Assembly: GCA_945862125.1 (NCBI GenBank)
Contig: CAMAYC010000008.1
Span: forward strand, 1 to 64,000
Source of the DNA: Reyranella massiliensis 521
GTDB taxonomy: Bacteria; Pseudomonadota; Alphaproteobacteria; Reyranellales; Reyranellaceae
Direction of reading: 5' to 3'
Length of the DNA stretch: 64,000 nt
The notes under the pieces were generated by a model. The model was not told the origin of the DNA. It made no database searches and was given only the letters and a program-made list of their open reading frames with translations. Below, in pieces: positions 35,655 through 44,215 of this stretch (position 1 is its first letter; every line of letters begins with the position of its first letter). The position numbers and the translations under genes were made by a program.

Positions 35655-36015
35655 CCTTGAGGTGAAACGGCAGCGCCGCCAGTTCGGGCGCCACGTCCTT
35701 GATGTCGGCGAAGAAGATGATGAAGTGCCGCGCCACCAGCCGCTGCAGCTCGGGATCGGGCTGGTTGTCGTTGTCCGAGGTCGTCATCTCCATCCCCTCC
35801 CGGGTCCGCACCCACAGGAGCGGATGCCGCGGCCCGCCCGGCAGGCCTTCGAACCCGAGCAGCCCGAAGGCCACGGCCGCGCGCTTCCTGGCATGCCGCG
35901 CCAGCGCGTTCTCCCGGGCGAGATCGCAGAGCGCGAACGCCAGTTTGCCCGTCGAGCCGCCCGGCAGCGTGACCTCGTATTCGCGCGTCGCCAGACGGCC
36001 GATATCGTCGTTCAT
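35623..36015 (-). CDS. Hypothetical protein
   Basis: A 130-residue cytoplasmic protein with no family I recognise. It contains GGSTGKLAFALCDLARENALARH and a C-terminal HFIIFFADIKDVAPELAALPFHLKDG. It overlaps and precedes the NRAMP gene, so the two form one transcription unit. A cluster of four TGTSACA boxes lies immediately upstream of its ATG. Confidence 0.65.
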   Translation of the reverse strand: MNDDIGRLATREYEVTLPGGSTGKLAFALCDLARENALARHARKRAAVAFGLLGFEGLPGGPRHPLLWVRTREGMEMTTSDNDNQPDPELQRLVARHFIIFFADIKDVAPELAALPFHLKDGHLKEGQSC

Positions 36016-36023
36016 GTTTCACC

Positions 36024-36094
36024 TGTCACACCCGAAGGTGTCACACCAAGTTGAGACAAATGTTGTGACACAGGCTGAGCGCCCACCTGTGACA
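36024..36094. promoter_or_regulatory. Cluster of four TGTSACA boxes upstream of the NRAMP unit
   Basis: TGTCACA occurs at 36024-36030 and 36039-36045, and TGTGACA at 36064-36070 and 36088-36094. The first pair is direct, the second pair direct on the other strand. The second box sits in the palindrome GGTGTCACACC. They begin 9 bp upstream of the hypothetical gene's ATG. The regulator is unknown; a metal-responsive one would fit the transporter. Confidence 0.5.
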
Positions 36095-36869
36095 TAGCGG
36101 AAATCCCGACCCTGCGGACCCACCCCTGACAAGCGTGGGGCGCGGCCGCAGATGACCGTCGAACGGCAGTCCTCGGACGCGTTGATCGCGCCTCGGTCCA
36201 CCCCACCTGCCGGACGGATCGTCGGCGGGGACAGCCTTTGCTTGCTACTCACGGTTCAGTGCCCGGTACTGGGCAAAGGCCGAGGGACCTCCCCTCATCC
36301 TCCAGGGATCGTACCCGGCGGGCGCGCCGGGCGGGGCATGGTCAAATATCGTCTCGGTCTGCCCTCCCGACCCGCCGCCCAGGACCCCCAGCGTGACGGG
36401 TCACGTGGATCAAGTGCTGCGAAAGGGACGCATTCCGTCACGACAAGGAGCCGTCCCGGAAAGCAACCGGGCGGCTCGGCCTTTGAAGACAGGCCTCGTG
36501 CGACGATAGCAAATTTATAGGACGAATCCGTCCAAACTTGCAAATATCTTATTTCAATCCTGCCATGCACTTCTCGCCGGGCTGCTGGCACTGCCAGCAC
36601 CATGCACGGGATAGGCGATCCGATGCTTTGCCAAGATGCCTCGTTGATATGATCGCGCGATCCAGAGAGCGTTTCCAGGGCAACCTCCAGGCAGTCGTCA
36701 TGTGCGTCGTGGCGCACTGCCCTCATCCGAGACCAGTTTCTCCAGGCATGCACGACGGAGGCCGGCGGCAGCTTGGCCGCGTGGATATCGTATACGCCGA
36801 AGCCGATCTCGTTGGGGTATCCTCGCTTGCAGGACTGCCGCCTCGGCTGTCCAACGTGAAGAGAAGATA
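36095..36869. other. Long intergenic region, no convincing gene
   Basis: Open frames here have atypical composition and no family features. A minus frame ending at 36245 is open for about 50 codons and looks protein-like near its end (FAQYRALNRE) but has no start beyond a stop. A hairpin with arms GAGCCG/CGGCTC and CCCGG/CCGGG lies at 36448-36477. The stretch around 36500-36560 is AT-rich and may hold a promoter. No B12 box was seen before cbiZ. Confidence 0.5.
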
Positions 36870-37583
36870 ATGCGACCGGACACGGCTCTCGAGGCACGCT
36901 CAGATCCTTTCGACATGCCCTTCGTCATTGAGTGCGCGCCGCCGTTTCTGACGGCGCGCTTTGCCGCGCCTCAGCGTACGCTGGGCTGGTCGCTGCTTCA
37001 CCCCGGCTTTGCCGTCGTGACCGATGTCGTCTGGGTAGAAGTCCGCAACAGCGATCTCGGGCTCTCGATCGATCCGCGTGCTTTTCTGAAGGCGCGGCTG
37101 GCAGACTCGGGGTTGCCGCATGCGCTGGCCTTCATGACGTCCCGCGATATCCGCCACCATCACTTCTGCGAGCGGCGCGTCGATGCCGTCGCGGCGACCT
37201 GCCTGACCACGGTCGGCCTCTCGAATGGCGAGCGCGTCGGGTCTCGCAAGGCCTCAGCGCGTCCCCACGTCGGCACGATCAACACACTGCTGCATGTTTC
37301 TGAGCCGCTGACCGACGGCGCCATGATCGAAGCGCTTTCCATCGTCGCCCAGGCGAGAACGGCCGCCATCATCGACTCGTGGCGGGCGGAGCGTGGAACC
37401 GCCGTCACCGGGACGGGGACCGACTGCATCGTGGTGGCGTCTCCCTGTCGGCGCGAGCCTCTCGCCTTCGCCGGTCTCCACACCCCAGTCGGCGAGGCGA
37501 TCGGTGGCGCCGTCTACGACGCCACGCGGAGCGGTGCCGAACAATGGGATCGGGATTTCCCGCACGCGGCGCCGGGCGATTGA
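36870..37583 (+). CDS. cbiZ: Adenosylcobinamide amidohydrolase CbiZ
   Basis: A 237-residue cytoplasmic protein matching CbiZ: HVGTINTLLHVSEPLTDGAM, QARTAAIIDSW, TGTGTDCIVVASP and LHTPVGEAIGGAVYDA. CbiZ cleaves the amide link between the corrin ring and the aminopropanol arm, so that cobinamide or pseudo-B12 can be rebuilt through cobyric acid. GAAGAGAAG precedes the ATG at 36870. It stands upstream of a riboswitch-led B12 uptake operon on the same strand, which matches a corrinoid-remodelling role. Confidence 0.92.
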   Translation: MRPDTALEARSDPFDMPFVIECAPPFLTARFAAPQRTLGWSLLHPGFAVVTDVVWVEVRNSDLGLSIDPRAFLKARLADSGLPHALAFMTSRDIRHHHFCERRVDAVAATCLTTVGLSNGERVGSRKASARPHVGTINTLLHVSEPLTDGAMIEALSIVAQARTAAIIDSWRAERGTAVTGTGTDCIVVASPCRREPLAFAGLHTPVGEAIGGAVYDATRSGAEQWDRDFPHAAPGD

Positions 37584-37641
37584 CGGCAACCGTTGTGTTT
37601 TGCACTGTAGCTCCCATCGCGTCCAATCATTGAGCATCTTC

Positions 37642-38556
37642 ATGCTTCGCTCGCTCCTTCTCGATCACATACACGACCCTGAAGCGAGCTGGAGTTGCGG
37701 ACGGTTCGGCGCCATCGCGGAATTCCATCGCGATCCCGACGAGCAGGTCGAGATCTCGATCGAACCGTCGATTACGGCGGCGACCAGCCGGGGCGCGATC
37801 CGCCTGGACGTGCTGCCTGACGTGCGGCCTGTCGCCTACGAGACGATCACCTCGTGCATCGAGACCTGGGGCCAGGGCGTGGTGCTCTGCCTGCCGCAAG
37901 AGACGGCGGCGATGAGCGGCCGCACGGTCGTGACCGAACTCGGGCCCGACCGCGACGCCGTTCGGCCGCAGGATCGCGACGCCATCCTGTTCGACGTCGG
38001 CCTCGGCGGCACGCAAGCCGACATCTGCGTGCGCTCGGACGATCCCGAGACTATCGCCCTGCTGCGGGCCGCCTGCGGCCAGCCGATGATGCAGAATGTT
38101 GCCTTGGCGCATCGGTTGCCCGCGCTCAGCCCCCATCGCGTCTTCTGCAGCCGCATGGGCCGTGTCGAGGTCTACCAGCCGATCCCCGCCCCCGACGGCA
38201 AATCGCCGGAAGGACCGCACACGCACGTGCTGCCGCGTCTGCTGGCGCACGGAAGGCTCAATGCCGCGACCGTGCCGGTGCCCGATGGCTGGCTCGCCGG
38301 CATGTCGCTGTTTCCGGCGCATCCGCTGATGCGGTCCGACGGCGAGCGAACGTCGTTCGACGCCGCGCGCTATCGGGCCTTTCAGGCACTCATGGACCGC
38401 TTCGGCGATCCGGCGCTGGTCGCCGGCAAGCAGGCGGCTTTCGCCGGGTCTCATGAAGATATTGCCGATAGTGACGAGCGCCGTCACGCCATCGGCTTTC
38501 GTATCGGCCAGCGCCAGCAGCCGTGGCTCCGGAGCGCGATTGCGGCAGATTCTTGA
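37642..38556 (+). CDS. Uncharacterised protein of the corrinoid locus
   Basis: A 304-residue cytoplasmic protein I cannot assign to a named family. It has several short motifs with Cys and His (FCSRMGRVEVYQP, GPHTHVLPRLLAHGRLN, VPVPDGWLAGMSLFPAHP). It follows cbiZ by 58 bp and ends just before the cobalamin promoter and riboswitch. The ATG at 37642 or the in-frame TTG at 37630 could be the start. Its place suggests a role in corrinoid use, which is inference only. Confidence 0.7.
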   Translation: MLRSLLLDHIHDPEASWSCGRFGAIAEFHRDPDEQVEISIEPSITAATSRGAIRLDVLPDVRPVAYETITSCIETWGQGVVLCLPQETAAMSGRTVVTELGPDRDAVRPQDRDAILFDVGLGGTQADICVRSDDPETIALLRAACGQPMMQNVALAHRLPALSPHRVFCSRMGRVEVYQPIPAPDGKSPEGPHTHVLPRLLAHGRLNAATVPVPDGWLAGMSLFPAHPLMRSDGERTSFDAARYRAFQALMDRFGDPALVAGKQAAFAGSHEDIADSDERRHAIGFRIGQRQQPWLRSAIAADS

Positions 38557-38580
38557 CGCCAAAACCTGATGAGCTACATT
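38553..38580 (+). promoter_or_regulatory. Sigma-70-like promoter of the B12 uptake operon
   Basis: TTGACG (38553-38558) and TACATT (38575-38580) are separated by 16 bp. The site overlaps the end of the preceding gene and sits right before the riboswitch, where the operon's promoter must be. Confidence 0.55.
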
Positions 38581-38589
38581 AGCTGCTAT

Positions 38590-38760
38590 CGACGGTCTTC
38601 CTTAACCGGAAGCTAAGAGGGAACGCCGTGCTGTCCTTAGGGACTAATCGGCGGCTGTACCCGCAGCTGTAAGCGGAGAGCTGTTGCCCACACGTCACTG
38701 GACCTCGGTCTGGGAAGACGGGCAGGAGCTGGGACCCGCGAGCCAGAAGACCTGCCGGCG
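38590..38760 (+). promoter_or_regulatory. Cobalamin (AdoCbl) riboswitch
   Basis: The leader contains the B12-riboswitch landmarks in order: a 5' stem near 38592, AGAGGGAA near 38615, the CTGTACCCGCAGCTGTAAGCGG-type core (38655-38676), CACTG, TGGGAAGACGG (38711-38721), and a near-perfect B12 box GCCAGAAGACCTGCC (38742-38756). Cobalamin binding should reduce expression of the btuB operon that follows. End points are approximate. Confidence 0.95.
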
Positions 38761-38855
38761 ATAGCGTCGCTCTTCCGATGGACGGGACAATCCAACGGGA
38801 CGGTCAACCGAGCGGTGACGCGCCTTGTGCGTGTGCTGTTCTGGAGGACCGTCTC

Positions 38856-40769
38856 ATGACGCCGTTCTGTCGATTTCTGTTCGTCCTGCTCCTTCTCGTG
38901 CCCGGCGCGGCATTTGGCCAGACCGAACCGGCCATAATGGTGCCCGACCTGGTCGTCACCGCCGACCGCTTCCCGACTGATCCCAACAAGGTCACCTCGA
39001 GCTACACCGTTGTCATGCAGGAAGAGATGCAGCGCCGTCAGCTCAGGACCGCGGGCGAAGTCCTGAAGACGGTGCCGGGCGTGTCGGTGCAGCAGTCGGG
39101 CGGACCGGGCACGCAGACCTCGGTTTTCATCCGAGGCTCGAACTCGAACCATGTGCTGGTGCTGATCGATGGCATCACCGCCAACGATCCATCGAGCGCC
39201 AATGGCGCCGCTGACTTTGCCAATTTCCTCACCGAGAATCTCGACCGCATCGAGATTGTGCGCGGCCCCATGAGCACGATGTACGGCAGCCAGGCGATCG
39301 GCGGTGTCGTCAGCATGGTGACCAAGGCCGGCAAGGGGCCGATGAATGGTGCTGCCTTCACCGAGCTCGGCACCCGTCTGTGGAGCAACAGCGGTGCCTT
39401 CGTGCGCGGCAGCGAGGGTCGCTTCAACTACAACCTTTCCTTCGCCGGCACCTTCTCGCCCAACGACACGCCCGTGCCGGCGCGTTTCACGCCTCCCGGC
39501 GGTTACGTCGACATCGATCCCTACCGCAACATCACAGTGGCGTCACGGCTGGGCTTCGAGATCAACGACAACACGCAGTTCAACTGGTACACGCGCTACA
39601 TCGACTCCAAGCTCAACTATGACCAGATCGGCGCGGAGGACCCCAACGCCAACGGGTACTCCTCGCAGTTCTACACGCGTGGCGAACTCGAAGGATCTTA
39701 CTTCGACGGCCGCTGGAAGCCAGTCATCGGCGTCAATTACAGCACGATCACCCGGCACGATATGGACTATCCGAGCGTGCAGAACCTGACGCCGTTCAAT
39801 ACCGATTCCTGGTTCAACGGCCGCCGCCTGCAGGCGGATTTCAAGAACCTTGTGACCGTCACCGATTGGGTCGATGTCATTGCCGGCGTCGATTACGACC
39901 GGCAGTGGGCCTACACCAACACGGTGGGTTCGTTCACGCCCTATACGCAGGGATGGGGGGCGATGACACAGACCGGCCTCTACGGTCAGCTCCGCCTCAA
40001 TCCCTTCGAGGGCTTCAATCTCAATGTCGGCGGGCGCTCCGACTTCAACGACACCTTCGGTACCGTCGGTACGTGGCGTGCCGGGGCATCCTACCTATGG
40101 GCGCCAACCGATACCAAGTTCAAGGGATCGTACGGCACGGCGTTCAAGGCGCCGTCGCTGTTCGAGCTCTATGGTCCCGGCGCCTTCTGCGGCGGCAATC
40201 GCAACCTTCAGCCGGAGTACAGCCGCGGCTATGAATTCGGCGTCGAGCAGGGAATCTTCGACCGTAAGGTCAAGGCCGGCATTACCTACTTCTTCAATAC
40301 CTACTCGAACCTGATCCAGTGTCCGCCACCCTTCCTCGCGCTCCAGAACGTCGCCAATGCGCAGAGCGAGGGGTTCGAGGCGACCGTCCAGGTTAGCCCG
40401 GTAAAGTGGTTCGACTTCTACTTCGACTACACCCACACCTTCGCGCGCAACGTCGACACCAACGTGGTACTGGTGCGCCGCCCGCAGGATGTCTTCAATA
40501 TCCGGGCCGAAGTGCGGCCGTGGACGGACACTCTGTTCGGCATCGGCATCCTGCAGGTCAGCAACCGCACCGATTTCAACGCCACGACCGGCGTCATCAT
40601 GAACCCGTCGCCCTATACGCTGGTGCGCATCACAGCGCAGTACGATGTCGTCAAGAACGTCCAGCTGTTTGCCCGCGCGGAGAACGTGCTCAACCGGGTC
40701 TATGAGGAGCCGGAAGGCTTCCAGGCGCCGTACTTCCAGGCCTTCTTCGGCATCAAGGCGAAGTTTTGA
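38856..40769 (+). CDS. btuB: TonB-dependent vitamin B12 receptor BtuB
   Basis: A 637-residue outer-membrane receptor. A signal peptide ends AFGQ; a TonB box PDLVVTA follows as in known BtuB; the plug domain has GEVLKTVPGVSVQQSGGPG, VFIRGSNSNHVLVLIDG and RIEIVRGPMSTMYGS; the rest is a 22-strand-type barrel ending in Phe. It imports cobalamins and cobinamides using TonB energy. GGAGG precedes the ATG at 38856, about 100 bp after the riboswitch's B12 box. It is the first gene of the operon. Confidence 0.95.
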   Translation: MTPFCRFLFVLLLLVPGAAFGQTEPAIMVPDLVVTADRFPTDPNKVTSSYTVVMQEEMQRRQLRTAGEVLKTVPGVSVQQSGGPGTQTSVFIRGSNSNHVLVLIDGITANDPSSANGAADFANFLTENLDRIEIVRGPMSTMYGSQAIGGVVSMVTKAGKGPMNGAAFTELGTRLWSNSGAFVRGSEGRFNYNLSFAGTFSPNDTPVPARFTPPGGYVDIDPYRNITVASRLGFEINDNTQFNWYTRYIDSKLNYDQIGAEDPNANGYSSQFYTRGELEGSYFDGRWKPVIGVNYSTITRHDMDYPSVQNLTPFNTDSWFNGRRLQADFKNLVTVTDWVDVIAGVDYDRQWAYTNTVGSFTPYTQGWGAMTQTGLYGQLRLNPFEGFNLNVGGRSDFNDTFGTVGTWRAGASYLWAPTDTKFKGSYGTAFKAPSLFELYGPGAFCGGNRNLQPEYSRGYEFGVEQGIFDRKVKAGITYFFNTYSNLIQCPPPFLALQNVANAQSEGFEATVQVSPVKWFDFYFDYTHTFARNVDTNVVLVRRPQDVFNIRAEVRPWTDTLFGIGILQVSNRTDFNATTGVIMNPSPYTLVRITAQYDVVKNVQLFARAENVLNRVYEEPEGFQAPYFQAFFGIKAKF

Positions 40770-41599
40770 GGAAAACCGGCCGGCGTGACTTGCTGACGGC
40801 GGCGCTGAGTGGGGTAAGCTTCCCTACCGTGGGACCCGCAAAGGCAGACATGCCGGCGACCGTGGCGCTGCTTCATCTGGCGCCACGGCCCGGCGAGATC
40901 GAGCACAACCAGCGTCTGGTCGCGGCAGCCGTGAAGCGCGCCGCCAGCCTCGGCGCGCGCTTCGTCGTCAGTCCCGAACTGGTGCTGAGCGGCTACGGAT
41001 TTCGCGACATCATCGGCACCGACTGGATCGCCGAGGACCAGGCGGCGCGCACTGCCTGGGCGCAGGACCTTGCCCGGCAGGCATCGGTGTTCCTGCTGCT
41101 GGGCACGCCCGAGGCTGACGGGCGCCTGTTCAACAGCCTGATCCTGTTCGGTCCCGACGGCACGAGGATTGGCCACCATCGCAAGATCATGGTCCTGAAA
41201 GTCGGCTCGGAATCGTGGTCCACGGCCGGCGGCCAGCCGACGGTGATGACCGTGGACGGCATCGGCCGCGTCGGGCTGTTCGTCTGCGCCGACATGTATT
41301 CCAGGCGGCTGGTCGACGAGACCGCCGCCGCAGGAGTCGATCTTATGGTCTCGTCGGCCGCCTGGGCGCCTGGCCATCACGGCCCCAACGGCGAATGGGA
41401 AAGGGCGTCGCTGGAGGTCGAGCGGCCCGTCCTGGTCTGCAATCGCACCGGCGTCGATGCGATGGATTTTACGGGATCTCGGTCGGTCGCCGCGATCAAC
41501 GGTACGATCGCCTTCACCCACAGCTCACCCGACTCCGCGACCATCCTGGTCGAGTGGAACCGAACGGCGCGGTCCCTGGCGAACTGGCGCGTGGTCTGA
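40766..41599 (+). CDS. Tat-exported nitrilase-superfamily amidohydrolase in the B12 operon
   Basis: A 277-residue carbon-nitrogen hydrolase. The catalytic triad is complete: Glu71 (SPELVLSGY), Lys140 (HRKIMVL) and Cys174 (LFVCADMY). The N-terminus TGRRDLLTAALSG with a later AKAD looks like a Tat signal, so it acts in the periplasm. It starts with TTG overlapping the btuB stop and is followed 5 bp later by btuF, inside the riboswitch-controlled unit. Family members hydrolyse amides, and corrinoids carry several, so a corrinoid amide is an attractive but unproved substrate. Confidence 0.85.
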   Translation: MRKTGRRDLLTAALSGVSFPTVGPAKADMPATVALLHLAPRPGEIEHNQRLVAAAVKRAASLGARFVVSPELVLSGYGFRDIIGTDWIAEDQAARTAWAQDLARQASVFLLLGTPEADGRLFNSLILFGPDGTRIGHHRKIMVLKVGSESWSTAGGQPTVMTVDGIGRVGLFVCADMYSRRLVDETAAAGVDLMVSSAAWAPGHHGPNGEWERASLEVERPVLVCNRTGVDAMDFTGSRSVAAINGTIAFTHSSPDSATILVEWNRTARSLANWRVV

Positions 41600-41604
41600 C
41601 GGCC

Positions 41605-42420
41605 ATGTGGAAGTGGATCCTGTCCGTGCTCGCCTGCCTGACGATCGGAGCGCCTGTCAACGCACAGGCACCGCAGCGGGTCGTCACGGTCAACCTCTGC
41701 CTCGACCAGATCGCGCTCCGTCTTGCAGCACCAGGCCAGCTCGTCGGCGTCAGCCATCTGGCGCACGATCCCCGCATTTCCGTTCTGTCCGACCGTGCGC
41801 GGGCCGTCGCCCCCGTGCGCGCCACGGTCGAGTCGATCCTCACCTTGCGTCCGGACCTCGCGATCATGGACGATAGCAGCCATCTCAACCTGAAACGCCT
41901 GTTGCGTGGCGCCGGTGTTGCCATCCTCGAAGTGCCGTGGGCGGCCTCGCTCGACGAGGCGGAAGCGCTGATTGCCCGAATGGCTTCGGCGATGGGGCGG
42001 GACGAGGCAGGCCGCGCCCTGATCGCCGACATGCAGGCGGAGAGAGGCCAGATCATGCCGCCGGGGCCGCCGTTCGCCCGGGCCGCTGTGCTGCAGGCCA
42101 ATCGCGGCACGACCGGCAAGGGCAGCCTGATGGACGAGCTGTTGCGGCTCGCCGGTCTGCGCAACTACGCCGCCGAGCTCGGCATACCGGCCTACGGCCG
42201 ATGGTCGCTTGAAACGGTCCTGTCGGGCCAGCCTGACGTGCTTGTCGTCGATGGCATGGCCAACGCCAACCCGGCGCGGGCGACCGAGTTCGTCGACCAC
42301 CACGCGCTCCGCAGCCTCGCGGGACGGGCGCGCGTCATATCGGTGCCGCTCAGATATTCGATCTGCGCCGGCCCCGAGAATCTCGAGGTTGTCCGGTTGC
42401 TGGCGCCGGCGCGGCCATGA
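41605..42420 (+). CDS. btuF: Periplasmic cobalamin-binding protein BtuF
   Basis: A 271-residue class III periplasmic binding protein. A signal peptide ends VNAQ; the mature part starts RVVTVNLCLDQIALRLA, with the helical-backbone layout of BtuF/FhuD proteins and DLAIMDDSS, YGRWSLETVL and PDVLVVDG. It takes corrinoids from BtuB to BtuCD. It lies between the exported amidase and btuC, overlapping btuC by 4 bp. Confidence 0.88.
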   Translation: MWKWILSVLACLTIGAPVNAQAPQRVVTVNLCLDQIALRLAAPGQLVGVSHLAHDPRISVLSDRARAVAPVRATVESILTLRPDLAIMDDSSHLNLKRLLRGAGVAILEVPWAASLDEAEALIARMASAMGRDEAGRALIADMQAERGQIMPPGPPFARAAVLQANRGTTGKGSLMDELLRLAGLRNYAAELGIPAYGRWSLETVLSGQPDVLVVDGMANANPARATEFVDHHALRSLAGRARVISVPLRYSICAGPENLEVVRLLAPARP

Positions 42421-43373
42421 AGCGATGGCTCCTCCTGGTGGTGATCGCGCTCTTCCTGCTGTCGCTCGCGGTCGGCCCGGCGTGGTGGCCGTGGCGGCTG
42501 GGCAACGAAGTCGGCTGGGCCATCGTCTGGGAGCTGCGCGTGCCGCGCGCGACGCTCGGCCTGCTGATCGGCGGTGTCCTGGGATTGAGCGGTGCGGTGC
42601 TGCAGGGCTGGCTGCGCAATCCCCTGGCCGAACCCGGCGTGATCGGCGTTTCCGCGTGTGCGGGCTTTGCGGCCGTGTGCGCTTTCTACAGCGGCCTCGC
42701 GGCGGTTTTTTCTCTCGCCTTGCCCCTGGCGGGCGTTGCCGGCGCCGCCATTGCCGTAGCGTTGCTGATGGCGGCCGTTCGCTCGGGCGCCGGCACGGTA
42801 TCGCTTCTGCTGATGGGCGTTGCGATCAACGCCATCGCCGCGGCGCTGATCTCGCTGGTCCTGGCGCTTTCACCCAATCCGTTCGCCTACCAGGAGATCT
42901 CGCTCTGGCTCGCCGGCTCGATCGTCGACCGTGACCTCCGCTACCTCGCGATCGCCGCGCCCTTCATGATCCTGGGCGCCGCCATCGTGCTGGGCGCTGG
43001 CCGCTGGCTCGATGCTTTGTCGCTGGGAGAGGATACAGCGCGCAGCCTCGGCGCCGATACGAAGTCGCTCGGGCTGCGCCTGACACTCGGCGTCGGGATG
43101 ATGGTGGGCGCGGCGACGTCGGTCGCCGGCATCATCGGCTTCGTGGGCCTGATCGCTCCTCACCTGATCCGTTCGCGCGTCGGCTTCCGGCCCGGCGCGA
43201 CGTTGGTGCCCTCCATGCTGGTCGGTGCCGCCCTGGTGCTGGCGGCCGACATCGCTGTGCGCCTGCTGCCGACGTCGTACGAGCTGCAGCTCGGCGTCGT
43301 CACGTCACTGGTGGGCGCGCCGTTCCTCGTGCGCGCCGTGCGCAAGGCCCGTGCCGCGTGGCTGGCCGCATGA
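42417..43373 (+). CDS. btuC: Cobalamin ABC transporter permease BtuC
   Basis: A 318-residue FecCD-family permease with about ten hydrophobic segments. Family motifs are LRVPRATLGLLIGGVLGLSGAVLQGWLRNPLAEPGVIG, shown here only as landmarks at residues 38-76, and GFVGLIAPHLIR near the C-terminus. It forms the inner-membrane corrinoid channel with BtuD. Overlaps of 4 bp on both sides show translational coupling. Confidence 0.92.
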   Translation: MKRWLLLVVIALFLLSLAVGPAWWPWRLGNEVGWAIVWELRVPRATLGLLIGGVLGLSGAVLQGWLRNPLAEPGVIGVSACAGFAAVCAFYSGLAAVFSLALPLAGVAGAAIAVALLMAAVRSGAGTVSLLLMGVAINAIAAALISLVLALSPNPFAYQEISLWLAGSIVDRDLRYLAIAAPFMILGAAIVLGAGRWLDALSLGEDTARSLGADTKSLGLRLTLGVGMMVGAATSVAGIIGFVGLIAPHLIRSRVGFRPGATLVPSMLVGAALVLAADIAVRLLPTSYELQLGVVTSLVGAPFLVRAVRKARAAWLAA

Positions 43374-44146
43374 CCGTGCTCGCCGCCCGCGGCCTGGTCT
43401 GCCGCCGAGACGACAAGCTCGTCCTCGACGGCATCGACCTCGACCTCACCGCCGGAAAGCTCACCGCCATCGTCGGACCCAACGGCGCCGGTAAGACGAC
43501 CCTGCTGCGTCTCCTTGCCGGACTCGACATGCCGGAGGTGGGTCGTCTCGAATTGGATGGCGAGCCATTGGCGTCAATTCCCGCCAGGCTTCGAGCAGTG
43601 CGCGTTGCGTACCTGGCGCAAGCCGCCAACGCCTACTGGCCGTTGAGTGGACACGATCTGGTGGCCCTTGGCCGCCTGCCGCACGGCGCGGATCTCAGCC
43701 GGCCGTTGAAGCCAGTTGATGCACAAGCGGTGCGCCGGGCCCTGGATCGCGTCCGTGGCCTCATGTTGGCTGATCGCACCATCGATACGCTGTCACAAGG
43801 CGAGCGCGCGCGATTGATGCTGGCGCGATCACTGGCCACCGAGGCGCCGGTGCTGTTGGTCGACGAACCGGTCGCCAGCCTCGACCCCGCCTATGCGCTC
43901 GAAGCCATGGCGTTGTTGCGCGACGAGGCGGCGGCGGGCGTCTGCGTCGTGGTTGTCCTGCACGACCTTGGGCTTGCAGCACGGTTCGCCGACCGTGTCG
44001 TCGTGGTCGACGAGGGTAAGATCGTGGCCGATGGCCTTCCAGAAATTGCTCTTGCAGCAGAAGTGATCGATGCCGCCTACGGCGTCGCGTTCAGGCATGT
44101 CCGCGTCGAGGGCGTCACATTGCCGATCGCATGGCTGCAAAAGTGA
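43370..44146 (+). CDS. btuD: Cobalamin ABC transporter ATPase BtuD
   Basis: A 258-residue ABC ATPase of the FecE/BtuD type: Walker A GPNGAGKT, signature LSQGERARLMLARSL, Walker B VLLVDEPVASLDP and VVLHDLGLAARFAD. It powers corrinoid uptake with BtuC. The ATG at 43370 overlaps the btuC stop by 4 bp. It is the last gene of the riboswitch-led operon. Confidence 0.92.
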   Translation: MTVLAARGLVCRRDDKLVLDGIDLDLTAGKLTAIVGPNGAGKTTLLRLLAGLDMPEVGRLELDGEPLASIPARLRAVRVAYLAQAANAYWPLSGHDLVALGRLPHGADLSRPLKPVDAQAVRRALDRVRGLMLADRTIDTLSQGERARLMLARSLATEAPVLLVDEPVASLDPAYALEAMALLRDEAAAGVCVVVVLHDLGLAARFADRVVVVDEGKIVADGLPEIALAAEVIDAAYGVAFRHVRVEGVTLPIAWLQK

Positions 44147-44215
44147 CCGGCTTCTGACGAAGTCGACTCGATTTTGCCATTCCCTTCCGCGTCCCGCCTC
44201 TGCACTCTGCCGCCC

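Noticed and set aside
36024-36094. TGTSACA boxes as PhoB sites
   Set aside because: PhoB boxes are direct CTGTCAT-type repeats with an 11-bp period; here spacings are 15 and 24 bp and the two pairs have opposite orientation.
36245-36397. 50-codon minus frame ending FAQYRALNRE
   Set aside because: Looks partly protein-like, but a stop precedes it and there is no credible start; chance is likely at this length.
36538-36870. TTG-initiated plus frame whose TAA overlaps the cbiZ ATG
   Set aside because: The overlap looks like translational coupling, but the protein is Arg/His-rich with no features, and the frame needs a TTG start without a ribosome site.
36295-36897. 200-codon minus-strand frame in the gap before cbiZ
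   Set aside because: It overlaps the cbiZ start, has weak codon bias and no recognisable motif.
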